From contig NZ_JACVWU010000001.1 in NCBI RefSeq assembly GCF_014596915.1, positions 496,001-560,000 of the forward strand: DNA of 64,000 bases. The letters are read 5' to 3'. The notes under the pieces are model-generated. The model was not told the DNA's origin, did not search any database, and was given only the letters and a program-made list of their open reading frames with translations. This document shows, piece by piece, positions 35,392 through 43,095 of this stretch. The DNA comes from Streptomyces sp. TRM68416. Its GTDB lineage: Bacteria > Actinomycetota > Actinomycetes > Streptomycetales > Streptomycetaceae. The position numbers were made by a program, and so were the translations under genes. Numbering within the stretch: the stretch's first letter is position 1; the number at the start of each line of letters is the position of its first letter.

Positions 35392-36453
35392 CTATACCCG
35401 GGAGGGGTCCTGCCCGGGTTCGGCCTCCGGTTCCTCCTCGGGTTCCTGCTCGGGTTCCTCCTCCGGTTCCGCGTCCGGGGTGCTGGCCTCCCAGAGGTCG
35501 TTGAAGCGTTCGACCCGTTCCGCGACATGGCCCGCGGTCGCCTTCAGCAGGGTCTTGCTCGGCGCGGCCCGTACGTCGGGTTCGATCTCGTAGCAGAGTT
35601 CGCCGTCGAAGATGATGAAGTCGTTCACCTCGGTCACCGGGACCCCGTCCAGTTGCGACTGGTCACAGATACGCGCGTCGATGCCGTACCTGCGCTGTCT
35701 CTCGCAGAGGTCGCGCAGGCTGTCGGTGATCTCGGAGGGGTCGTCCACGAGGAACAGCCGCCGTATCTCCACACCCCGTTTGCGGATGGCGTCGCCCTGC
35801 GCGACGAGGTAGCGCTTGCCGGGGCCGCTGGACCAGAAGTCACGGTCCACGGAGGTGCTGGTGGCGTAGAGCGTCTTCCGCGTGCACGCGGTCAGGGTGA
35901 GGATCCACTCGTTGTTCTCGCCGGGGCAGTCCGCGGTGCCGTTGCTGAGGCTCTCCATCAGCAGGGCGAGGCCGGCGATCTCCTCCTGCGCGAACCTCTT
36001 CACGATCTCCGAGCCGTGCTCGCCGACCTGGGTGTACTTGCGGGCCAGCCGGGTCACGCCGTCGGAACGCAGGACGGACCGGTCGACCTGGCTGAACAGC
36101 TCCGTCGCTGCGTTGATCTTGGCGAAGCTCTCGTCGACCGCCGACCGCATCTCGCGGTGGTGGTCGGACAGACTCTCCCGCATCCCGCGTATGCGGCGCT
36201 TCTGGGCCTCCTCCACGTTCTCCAGGCGTTCGCCGAAGTCCACCAGGTACTGCACGATCAGCACGGCGCTGCCGACCATGACGGACATCATCCACTGCCA
36301 GACATCGCTGGCGTCCGGCGTCAGCACGTTGGTCAGCACGAAGGTGCCCGCCGCCAGCGACAGCGTCACCAGTGTCTTGCGGAACAGCTTGGACCGGCGT
36401 TCCTCCGCGGGCTGTGGCAGTGTCCCTGCTTCCCCTGTCGTCGCTCCGTTCAT
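35392..36453 (-). CDS. Membrane-anchored coiled-coil protein with PLD-like domain
   Basis: 353 residues. Two hydrophobic helices near the N-terminus (about 26-44 and 53-72) form a hairpin, followed by a charged helical region at about 76-140 (FGERLENVEEAQKRRIRGMRESL) likely to be a coiled coil. From about 185 to 320 the fold resembles the phospholipase D-like cytosolic domains (TRKTLYATSTSVDRDFWSSG, AIRKRGVEIRRLFLVDDP, FIIFDGELCYEIEPDV), but I see no catalytic HxK motif, so binding or sensing is more likely than hydrolysis. The C-terminus is a Glu/Pro repeat (EPEEEPEQEPEEEPEAEP). It is 34 bases downstream of the SCO2521-type gene and 38 bases upstream of recO. Confidence 0.72.
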   Translation of the reverse strand: MNGATTGEAGTLPQPAEERRSKLFRKTLVTLSLAAGTFVLTNVLTPDASDVWQWMMSVMVGSAVLIVQYLVDFGERLENVEEAQKRRIRGMRESLSDHHREMRSAVDESFAKINAATELFSQVDRSVLRSDGVTRLARKYTQVGEHGSEIVKRFAQEEIAGLALLMESLSNGTADCPGENNEWILTLTACTRKTLYATSTSVDRDFWSSGPGKRYLVAQGDAIRKRGVEIRRLFLVDDPSEITDSLRDLCERQRRYGIDARICDQSQLDGVPVTEVNDFIIFDGELCYEIEPDVRAAPSKTLLKATAGHVAERVERFNDLWEASTPDAEPEEEPEQEPEEEPEAEPGQDPSRV

Positions 36454-36487
36454 GTCGCTCCCCCGTCGGGTGTCTTGTCCAGCCGCC

Positions 36488-37459
36488 TCAGCGCGAACCG
36501 CTCAGCGCCTCGTGCAGCAACGGAATGGCCTGGACGGCCAGTTGGTCTCGGATGCGCTGAACCAGGTTCCGCCACTGGCGGGTGAAGCCCGGCTCTCGTT
36601 CCAGTTCCTCCCACAGCGCTGCCAGCGTGCGGTCGACGTGCGCGTACGGCATCCACAGATGCAGCAGGTGATCGACGGCCGGGCGCAGGGCGAGGACGGC
36701 CGCGGGGCCGCTCGCCGCGCCGGGCCGGCTGTTCTCCAGCATGTGCTGGACGGTGGTGAGCAGCCAGTCGTGCAGGGCCAGGTCCTCGCACAGGCCCGCG
36801 GCATCGGCCGCCGGAATGTCCTCGGGCAGGCGCAGTTGCACGGTCCGCAGACCGTCCTCGGCCAGCGTGAACCGGGTCAGTGCCGGGGCTTCGCCGGCCG
36901 GGGCCCGGCGCACCACCCAACGCAGGTGGGTACGGCGGGACTTGAAGGGCGCCTTGTGGTCGAGCAGGGGGTGGCGCAGGAGCTGGGCGAGCAGCCCCTC
37001 GGCGATCATCCCGAGGTCGAGTTCGCCGCGCCCGGCGCCGCGCAGGACGCCGTCGGCGGTGGCCTGTTCCGGCAGTTTGCCGAAGGGTTCGACGAGGCCT
37101 GGCCGGACGAGGTAGTGGCCCCAGGGGCGGCGCAGGTCGGGGCCGGTGGCCGGGGCGCCGAACCAGGCGGTGGACTGCAGTACGCGGCCCTCGGTGAGCA
37201 CGGCCCGGGCGGCCACCGTGCCCACGGCCCGGACGCGGGCGCCGTTGGCGGTGGGCAGCCGGCAGTCGACGCCGGTGAGGACGTGCGGGGAGCGGACGTA
37301 GAGGTTGGGGCGCTCGGAGACCCGGACGTGGTCGTCGGCGCGCAGCCTGAGCAGTCCGGCGGCGGCCCGGCCGTCCAGGGCGTGGAAGGAGGGCAGCAGA
37401 CAGGTGCGCACCTCCCCGCAGGCGAGGACCGGGCGTGCCGGCCGTTCGGGGGCCGCCAT
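36488..37459 (-). CDS. SCO2521-type protein, unknown function
   Basis: 323 residues from ATG 37459. I recognise the family only by its place in the conserved cassette named after S. coelicolor SCO2521. No signal peptide or membrane segment. The first 120 residues are beta-rich with basic strands (ACGEVRTCLLPSFHALDGRAA, RPNLYVRSPHVLTGVDCRLP); the middle part (DLGMIAEGLLAQLLRHPLLDHK) and the C-terminal 100 residues (LHDWLLTTVQHMLENS, VDHLLHLWMPYAHVDRTLAALWEELE) are helical. The preceding gene's stop is one base away, so translation is tightly coupled. It probably forms a complex with the neighbouring products. Confidence 0.75.
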   Translation of the reverse strand: MAAPERPARPVLACGEVRTCLLPSFHALDGRAAAGLLRLRADDHVRVSERPNLYVRSPHVLTGVDCRLPTANGARVRAVGTVAARAVLTEGRVLQSTAWFGAPATGPDLRRPWGHYLVRPGLVEPFGKLPEQATADGVLRGAGRGELDLGMIAEGLLAQLLRHPLLDHKAPFKSRRTHLRWVVRRAPAGEAPALTRFTLAEDGLRTVQLRLPEDIPAADAAGLCEDLALHDWLLTTVQHMLENSRPGAASGPAAVLALRPAVDHLLHLWMPYAHVDRTLAALWEELEREPGFTRQWRNLVQRIRDQLAVQAIPLLHEALSGSR

Positions 37460-37460
37460 C

Positions 37461-38441
37461 TCAGGTCCTCTCGCCGGAGGGGTCCGCGGGCTCCTCGTAG
37501 AAGACGTAGGAGGCGCGCTGGGCGACCGCGGCGGGGACGTGGACCCGCTCGGCGGCGGATCGTGCGGCGACCTGCTTCAGGGCTTCGGAGTCGACGTCGG
37601 TCTGGTCCAGGATCAGGCGTACGGCGTCCTCGACGGCGAGGAAACGGTTGGGCATCACGGTGCAGGTGCGGTAGGCGCTGAACGGGTCGGCCTCGGGGTT
37701 GAGCCTGAGCAGCGGCGGCAGCCGGTCCCAGTCGTGCGGGAAGTCGGCGCCGTCCCACGGCCTGGGGGTCAGCACGGGTTCGCCGAGGTGGCGCAGCAGG
37801 CCGAGGCGGGCCAGCTGCCATACGGCGGCGAGGAAGGGGCAGGACCACAGGCGCCGGCCGTCCCGCTCGGACCACAGCTCCACGTCCATGAAGACGGAGT
37901 GGTTGCGGGCGGCGGTCTCCTTCGGCGGCTGCCAGCCGGTGACCTCGGCGAGGGCGGCGGCCCGGCCGGGGCTGCGCTGCCCGTTGGCGAGCCAGCCGGT
38001 CTGGCTGACGGGCGGGCGGGAGCCGTAGGAGCCGGGCGGCGGGGACTCGACCAGGCGGTGCATGACGGACTCGGCGAGCTCGATCCGGTCGGCGACGGCA
38101 CAGCCGGACTCGCGGGCCAGGTAGTCGATGGTCAGGCCGGCCTTCTCGGCCTCCTTGACGACGAGCGGGACGAGTTCGGCGGGGGTGGAGAAGCGGGTGA
38201 AGTAGTCGTCGACGAGGAAGCAGGTGCTGATCCGGGGCTGGTTGCCGCCGGCCCGCCGGGCGGCGGAGGCGCGGGCGGCCTCGGCCCAGACCCGCACCTC
38301 GGCGAAGTGCTCGCCCAGCCGCTCGGGTCCGGCCTCGAAGTCCTCCATGTAGAGGTGGCCCAGTTCCAGGGAGAGGTGGGACAGCGGCACGGACTGGGTG
38401 CGCGGCTCGGCGCTGGTCTCCCGGAAGACGGCGTCGCTCAT
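37461..38441 (-). CDS. SCO2522-type protein, unknown function
   Basis: 326 residues from ATG 38441, which overlaps the stop of the ATPase gene (ATGA). Soluble, mixed alpha/beta. Early segment LSHLSLELGHLYMEDFEAG and then ISTCFLVDDYFTRFSTPAELVPLVVKEAEKAGLTIDYLARESG has a strand followed by DDYF and a helix, like a nucleotide or phosphate-binding half domain, but no known motif is complete. Later, ARNHSVFMDVELWSERDGRRLWSCPFLAAVWQLARLG and a C-terminal helix-rich part. The family is known to me only as SCO2522-like cassette members. Gene order and overlaps imply stoichiometric expression with the ATPase. Confidence 0.75.
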   Translation of the reverse strand: MSDAVFRETSAEPRTQSVPLSHLSLELGHLYMEDFEAGPERLGEHFAEVRVWAEAARASAARRAGGNQPRISTCFLVDDYFTRFSTPAELVPLVVKEAEKAGLTIDYLARESGCAVADRIELAESVMHRLVESPPPGSYGSRPPVSQTGWLANGQRSPGRAAALAEVTGWQPPKETAARNHSVFMDVELWSERDGRRLWSCPFLAAVWQLARLGLLRHLGEPVLTPRPWDGADFPHDWDRLPPLLRLNPEADPFSAYRTCTVMPNRFLAVEDAVRLILDQTDVDSEALKQVAARSAAERVHVPAAVAQRASYVFYEEPADPSGERT

Positions 38442-39361
38442 GCCTGCTCCCAGTACTTGTCGTCGGTGAGCCGGCCGGCCAGTTCGCTCAGCGCCTGCCA
38501 GGTCTCCATGTTGGCGATCTGGCTGTCCAGCACGTCCTCGTCGGTGATCAGCTGCTCGCGCCACTGGAGCACGGGTTCGAGGGGTACGGCGCCCAGGACC
38601 TGGCTGTAGCCGATGCCGTGGGTGGAGGCGAGCTGCTTGAGGTCGCGGTCGCACTCGCGCATCCAGGCGGACTGGGTGGCCGACACCTGCGACCACAGCG
38701 CGGAGGACGGGTCGGGTACGGCGGCCCGGACGAAGCGGATGGCGGCGCGCAGGGCGTCCTCGTCGTGGCCGCGGGCGACTCCGCCGGCGACGATGCCGCG
38801 CTTGCCGAAGACCAGGCTCGCGGCGGCCGCCACATGCTGGCGGGTCCAGCGGTGGAAGACCAGCCAGCGGGCGTCGACGCCGCTCATCTCGGGCTGCGAG
38901 GTGGCTTCCAGGGCCATGTCGACGGCGTAGGAGCGGCCGGCGCTGAGGTCGACGACGATCAGGTCGAACTCGGAGTTGAGCCGCAGCAGCAGGTCCACGC
39001 AGCGGCGGAGGTTGTCGTCGGTGGTGGCGAACTCGCCGCCGCTGAGGTCGCCCGGCATCAGCACCAGCCGGCCGGAGCCGGGCGGCCGGTTGCGCAGCAC
39101 CCGGTGCTCGGTGTCGGCCCAGACGTCGACCCGGACGGGTTCGCCGACCTCGCCGACCAGGTAGGAGTGGAGTCCGCGGTCCTCGGCGGCCTGGCGGGCG
39201 TCGGGCACGTCGAAGACGGCGGTGGCGGTGGGCGAGCCGAAGTCGAAGTCCAGGTAGCAGACGTCGTCCCCGGCCAGCGCCCGGTGGTAGGCGAGGTTGG
39301 CGCTGGTCACGGAGCGGCCCGTGCCTCCCTTGTCGGAGGCCGCGAAGATCAGCACGGTCAC
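38438..39361 (-). CDS. MinD/ParA-like ATPase with variant P-loop (SCO2523 type)
   Basis: 307 residues from GTG 39361. The N-terminus is a deviant Walker A: VLIFAASDKGGTGRSVTSANLAY. The signature Lys (KGG) is retained but the usual GKT/GKS is GRS, so the P-loop Lys is replaced by Arg. The switch-like strand CYLDFDFGSPT and Walker B-like FDLIVVDLSAG are present. The protein therefore belongs to the SIMIBI (MinD/ParA) class but may bind nucleotide with altered hydrolysis; public annotation calls it a variant P-loop protein. MinD-type ATPases position complexes on membranes or DNA. It overlaps the SCO2522-type gene downstream and the SCO2524-type gene upstream by four bases each. Confidence 0.85.
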   Translation of the reverse strand: MTVLIFAASDKGGTGRSVTSANLAYHRALAGDDVCYLDFDFGSPTATAVFDVPDARQAAEDRGLHSYLVGEVGEPVRVDVWADTEHRVLRNRPPGSGRLVLMPGDLSGGEFATTDDNLRRCVDLLLRLNSEFDLIVVDLSAGRSYAVDMALEATSQPEMSGVDARWLVFHRWTRQHVAAAASLVFGKRGIVAGGVARGHDEDALRAAIRFVRAAVPDPSSALWSQVSATQSAWMRECDRDLKQLASTHGIGYSQVLGAVPLEPVLQWREQLITDEDVLDSQIANMETWQALSELAGRLTDDKYWEQA

Positions 39362-41208
39362 ACTCCCTGGGACGCGGCGTCGCGTGCCCGGGCGAGGGCG
39401 TCGATCTGGCCCAGCACGTCGAGGGCCAACGAGTAGGAGGTGCCGGGCTGTTCGTCCACGAGGCTGCGGGCGCGGCGCAGCTTGACCTCGATGTTGCGCA
39501 GTTGCATGCCGTGCCGGCCGTCGTCCTTGGGCGCGGGTTCCATCTGCTCGTTGCCCAGCAGATGGGCGGCCTCGCTGAGCAACGCCTTGGACAGCTCGAT
39601 GAGTTCAAGGCTGCGGATCGGCGGCTGCTGGTACATCTGGTGGGCCTGGACCATCACCTCGGTGACCCGCTCGGTGATGCTCCACGACACCGGGACGCGC
39701 CGCTTGAGGATGTCGGCCTCGGGGTAGGCGGCGTGGACGTTGTCCCAGAGGCCGACGCCCTCGCCGTCCCGGATACGGCGGCGCCACATGTGGTCGAAGA
39801 TGCTCTCGGCGAGCCCGAGGAGCCGGTCGTGCGAGGCCAGGTTGCGGGAGAGCGTGCACAGTTGGACGGTCCGCTTCAGCAACTGCGCGGAGAAGTCGCT
39901 CATGGACCAGGTCATGGGCGGTCCGATGCGCTCGCTGCCCTGGAGGGGCAGGGCCACGCCCACGTTGTGCAGTTGGTGGACCATGGGGTCGTCGCGCGTC
40001 ATCCGGCTGGTGATGCGGCCGCGTTCGGCGAGGCGTTCCATGACGGTGACGGTGCGGGTCAGCTCCTCGTCGGTGGCCCGGCGCCGCATGAGGTCGTGGA
40101 CGAGGATGGCGGTGACGGAGAGGGAGAAGTACTCCGACTCCAGCTTCTGTCCCGTCGTACGCCAGGGGATGTCCTCCAGGGGCCAGCGGTCGGCGTCGAA
40201 GCGGGCGATGCGGGACCAGTACTGCTGGGTCAGCTCCCAGCGCAGCCGGAGCGCTTCGGCGAGCTTCTGCTGCTCGGTGTTGAGCAGGCCCAGGGTGAGG
40301 GTGCGGTCGGAGAACAGGTCCTGGATGCCGTCGAGGGCGACGACGGTGAAGTAGAGGTAGGGCACCGCGCTGGCGACGCCCTCGGGCTGGGGGCCGATGG
40401 GTTCGTCGGTCTCGACCTCGGGGGCGTCCTTGACCAGGCTCCAGGCCCAGCCGCACTCGAAGAGCTGGTTCTCGTCCTTGAGTCCTTCCTGGACGTCGAT
40501 ACCGAGCTGGAGGCTCTCGACGATCGCGGCCCGCAGCGGCCGGAAGCGTTCCTGGAATTTCTTCAGCACCTGGCGCTGTGACAGCCGTCCCTGGCCGAGG
40601 AGTTCGGCGAGGGTCTGCCCCTGGGAGGAGTCGGTGTCGAAGACGTTGACGGTGAAGGAGCGCAGCAGGCTGACCATGGCGGCGGTGAGGCGGTTGCTGG
40701 TGGCCGCGCGGAGTTCGGCGATCGTCTCCTTGATGTCGGTGCGCCGGGTCTTGGTCTCGTAGACCTTGAGGAAGCCGAGGGTGGCCAGGCACAGGGTGAT
40801 GGACATCGAGAAGGAGTCGACCACGCCCAGGCGGCGCTGTTCCTCGCTGAGTTCCTGGTCGCTGTCCGCGCTGCCGAAGTAGTAACCCCCGGCGAACGTG
40901 GGCCGTTTGTCCTCGCCGGTGTGGGTACGCATGAACTCGGCGGCGGCCGTGACGAGGTTGGCCGGGACGTCGAGCCGGCCGCCCGCCTTCTTCATGGCCA
41001 GCTGGACGTCGTCCTGTGTGGTGTCGGGATCGTCCAGCCGGAAGGCGGGGATCTCCGTGGCGGGGTAGAGCAGGCAGAGCAGCCGCTCCGCGTCGGCGAC
41101 GCTGCTGTCGCCGCCCCATTCGCCCCAGTTCCACGCTCCGCCCTCGAAGGAGTGGCGAGCGAGCGCCTGCCAGATGTCCAGCAGGTGCTGACGTGGCTTG
41201 ATCTGCAT
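39358..41208 (-). CDS. SCO2524-type large helical protein, unknown function
   Basis: 616 residues from ATG 41208, with GAGGGG about seven bases upstream. Soluble and mainly helical throughout; no signal peptide, membrane segment or nucleotide motif. The N-terminus HLLDIWQALARHSFEGGAWNWGEWGG is distinctive. The central region is rich in long amphipathic helices (LSEEQRRLGVVDSFSMSITLCLATLG, KTRRTDIKETIAELRAATSNRLTAAM), and the C-terminal 100 residues look like coiled coil (LRNIEVKLRRARSLVDEQPG). It could be a scaffold or a partner of the ATPase, whose start it overlaps (GTGA at 39358-39361). First gene of the tight part of the cassette, preceded by the 18-base repeat array. Confidence 0.75.
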   Translation of the reverse strand: MQIKPRQHLLDIWQALARHSFEGGAWNWGEWGGDSSVADAERLLCLLYPATEIPAFRLDDPDTTQDDVQLAMKKAGGRLDVPANLVTAAAEFMRTHTGEDKRPTFAGGYYFGSADSDQELSEEQRRLGVVDSFSMSITLCLATLGFLKVYETKTRRTDIKETIAELRAATSNRLTAAMVSLLRSFTVNVFDTDSSQGQTLAELLGQGRLSQRQVLKKFQERFRPLRAAIVESLQLGIDVQEGLKDENQLFECGWAWSLVKDAPEVETDEPIGPQPEGVASAVPYLYFTVVALDGIQDLFSDRTLTLGLLNTEQQKLAEALRLRWELTQQYWSRIARFDADRWPLEDIPWRTTGQKLESEYFSLSVTAILVHDLMRRRATDEELTRTVTVMERLAERGRITSRMTRDDPMVHQLHNVGVALPLQGSERIGPPMTWSMSDFSAQLLKRTVQLCTLSRNLASHDRLLGLAESIFDHMWRRRIRDGEGVGLWDNVHAAYPEADILKRRVPVSWSITERVTEVMVQAHQMYQQPPIRSLELIELSKALLSEAAHLLGNEQMEPAPKDDGRHGMQLRNIEVKLRRARSLVDEQPGTSYSLALDVLGQIDALARARDAASQGV

Positions 41209-41267
41209 CCCATGCCCCTCACACAGGCCGCACTGCCATCAATGGAGAAAAACCCTCTTCTGTTGTG

Positions 41268-41339
41268 CCCGAGGATCTGCTCGGACCCGAGGATCTGCTC
41301 GAATCCGAGGATCCGTTTTGGGCCCGAAGGTCTGTTTGG
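41268..41339. repeat. 18-base tandem array upstream of the SCO2524-type gene
   Basis: Four units: CCCGAGGATCTGCTCGGA (41268-41285), CCCGAGGATCTGCTCGAA (41286-41303), TCCGAGGATCCGTTTTGG (41304-41321) and GCCCGAAGGTCTGTTTGG (41322-41339), then a partial GCCCGAGCATTCGG. The first two differ by one base; similarity decays with distance from the downstream gene. The array occupies the leader or promoter of the operon. Confidence 0.9.
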
Positions 41340-41377
41340 GCCCGAGCATTCGGTACCGGTACGGTGTCGGCGGCCGG

Positions 41378-42172
41378 TCAGCGACCGACCGGCGGAATAC
41401 CGGAATCCGAATTCCGCCGCCCATAGGCGACGATCATTCCGGAATAGCCGTCGCGCACGGCGGCCGAGGATTTGAGCCGTGTGGTCTTGAAGTCGTCGGC
41501 GAAACGCTCAAGGCTCGCATACACCTCCGACTCCCCCACATCGCAGGCGGGGAAGAAATGCTCACCCGCGTGATAACCCTTCGAGTGCTCCATGAAGGCC
41601 GCCGCGAAGGGCGCGCCGGGAGCCAGGGCACGCAGGAAGCACTCGACGCCGCGGCGGAACTCCTCATGGGAGGAGGTCATCGACTCGGCGACGAAGAACA
41701 TGGTGCCCAGCGACCACTCCCCCTCGTGCCGCACGAGGTCGAAGAGATCGCCCGGCCGGACCTTGACGACCTCGCGGAACCGGGCCCGCGGGTCGATGTC
41801 GAGGGCGGCGTAGGCGTCGTTCTTGCACAGCACGCGCCAGAACTGGTCCCAGTTGCCGTCGAAGGAGTCGACCTGACTCCTGAGATAGCGCACATTGGCG
41901 GACGAGCGCTCGTAGAGCGTGACCTCGTCGCACCAGGGCAGCATCGCGAGCGCGGGGTAGAGGTTCGCGCCGGCGCCCACGTCGATGCCCGAAACGGGTC
42001 CGACGGCCCGCTTCCGGAAATGCTCGCCGAAATGATCCCGGACGATGGAAAGGATCTCCGCGTCCTCGGCCTGTAAGTCGCGGTAATTGTGATCAACGTA
42101 GGCGATCGGGTCGAATGCCGCCCAGGACACGTCCGCATTAAGCTGGGCATCCCCCGACGATCTCAAGGTCAT
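41378..42172 (-). CDS. SCO2525-type SAM-dependent methyltransferase with a TTA codon
   Basis: 264 residues. Class I methyltransferase fold: motif I is SGIDVGAGANLYPALAML near 64-80, followed by VTLYERSSANVRYL with the acidic ribose-binding position, and MFFVAESMTSSHEEF corresponding to motif IV. The overall pattern resembles the NNMT/PNMT/TEMT small-molecule methyltransferase group. Codon 33 is TTA (42074-42076), so translation should require the bldA tRNA. The next gene of the cassette starts 169 bases downstream after a repeat array. A GGTC-AGC-GACC hairpin covers the stop region. Its substrate is unknown; it may modify a cassette protein or a small molecule. Confidence 0.87.
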   Translation of the reverse strand: MTLRSSGDAQLNADVSWAAFDPIAYVDHNYRDLQAEDAEILSIVRDHFGEHFRKRAVGPVSGIDVGAGANLYPALAMLPWCDEVTLYERSSANVRYLRSQVDSFDGNWDQFWRVLCKNDAYAALDIDPRARFREVVKVRPGDLFDLVRHEGEWSLGTMFFVAESMTSSHEEFRRGVECFLRALAPGAPFAAAFMEHSKGYHAGEHFFPACDVGESEVYASLERFADDFKTTRLKSSAAVRDGYSGMIVAYGRRNSDSGIPPVGR

Positions 42173-42432
42173 TCTTCAACGGTACCAACGCGGGGCGCAC
42201 CTTGGCTCCCCCATGCGCCAATGTGACGTAACAGCGACGGGGGCGGGGCGCATCAGGGGCGCATCGTGGCGAATGGATTCCCACGAGCGACGCGGCCTTG
42301 AACGGCCGTATCGCCCCGCCCAAGATGGTCGGAACTCTGCCGAACACACCCTAAAGGCAGACATCTCGCGTCTCGCTCGCACCACCCGTACGAGTGTCAA
42401 CGCACCATTGACTCCTTCCCGCAGGGGGCGCC
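42173..42432. other. Divergent promoter region between methyltransferase and GNAT genes
   Basis: 260 bases with no supportable gene. It must carry both divergent promoters. It is somewhat richer in A and T near 42330-42370 and at 42205-42240. I see no strong palindrome or known operator. Confidence 0.4.
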
Positions 42433-42966
42433 ATGGCGGCTTTTCCAGAGGAACGTTTCCCTTCGCGTGGCGGCCCCACCGGACCCGCCCTGTTCCGCGA
42501 CCGGTCGTTCATCGACCGGCCCCTGACGATGAGAGGCGTCACCGAGGCCGACCTGCCCGAACTCGTCCGGGTGGACCGCGAGGCGTTCCCCGACGAGCCC
42601 TATCCCTACTTCGTGCTGCGCCAGTTGTACGACGTGCACGGCGACCGCATCCTCGTCCTGGACGACGGGCGGCAGTTGCACGGCTACGTCCTCTTCCTCA
42701 CCACCTCGGACGGCTACCAGGGCTGGATCGTGAGCCTGGGCGTCACCCGCGACCAGCGGGGGCGGGGTCTTGGCCGGCGGCTGGTGCTGGAGGTGCTGCG
42801 CCGGATGCGCACCGAGGGCGTGCACGAGGTCCGGCTGACGGTGGAGCCGACGAACGCCGCGGCGATCATGCTGTACCGGTCGATCGGCTTCGGCTCCGAC
42901 GAGGGCGTCCACAAGGGCTACTTCGGGCCCGGCGAGGACCGGCTGGTGATGACGCTGCGTCTGTGA
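42433..42966 (+). CDS. GNAT-family (RimI-like) N-acetyltransferase
   Basis: 177 residues. After a 30-residue head, the GNAT fold starts at LTMRGVTEADLPELVRVDREAFPDEPYP; the acetyl-CoA-binding loop is VTRDQRGRGLGRRLVLEVLRRM (RGRGLG near 118) and the end is TNAAAIMLYRSIGFGSDEGVHKGYFGPGEDRLVMTLRL, very like ribosomal-protein-alanine acetyltransferases. It transfers acetyl to an amine, probably a protein N-terminus or a small molecule. It is divergent from the methyltransferase of the cassette and could belong to it functionally, but no sequence evidence shows this. Its stop codon lies inside a 26-base-period duplication. Confidence 0.87.
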   Translation: MAAFPEERFPSRGGPTGPALFRDRSFIDRPLTMRGVTEADLPELVRVDREAFPDEPYPYFVLRQLYDVHGDRILVLDDGRQLHGYVLFLTTSDGYQGWIVSLGVTRDQRGRGLGRRLVLEVLRRMRTEGVHEVRLTVEPTNAAAIMLYRSIGFGSDEGVHKGYFGPGEDRLVMTLRL

Positions 42967-43007
42967 CCCGTCGGTGGCATCGCAAGGCGTGACCCGTCGG
43001 TGGCATC
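42963..43007. repeat. Tandem duplication covering the acetyltransferase stop codon
   Basis: GTGACCCGTCGGTGGCATC occurs at 42963-42981 and again at 42989-43007, a 26-base period in which the seven linking bases also partly match (GCAAGGC and CCGAGGA). The gene's TGA (42964-42966) is in the first copy. Confidence 0.9.
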
Positions 43008-43095
43008 CCGAGGACCGGGCTTGGGGCAAACCCCCGGAAGGATCAGGCTGTTACCCGGATGTGACGGGTGGTCATGTTCCGTGAGGCTGCTGTGC

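Noticed and set aside
41268..41339. CRISPR-like array
   Set aside because: Units are contiguous with no spacers, are 18 bases long and diverge; no cas gene is nearby.
41239..41424. Small minus-strand frame with six-residue repeats across the 18-base array
   Set aside because: The repeated residues follow only from the 18-base period; there is no ribosome site and it overlaps the methyltransferase 3' end.
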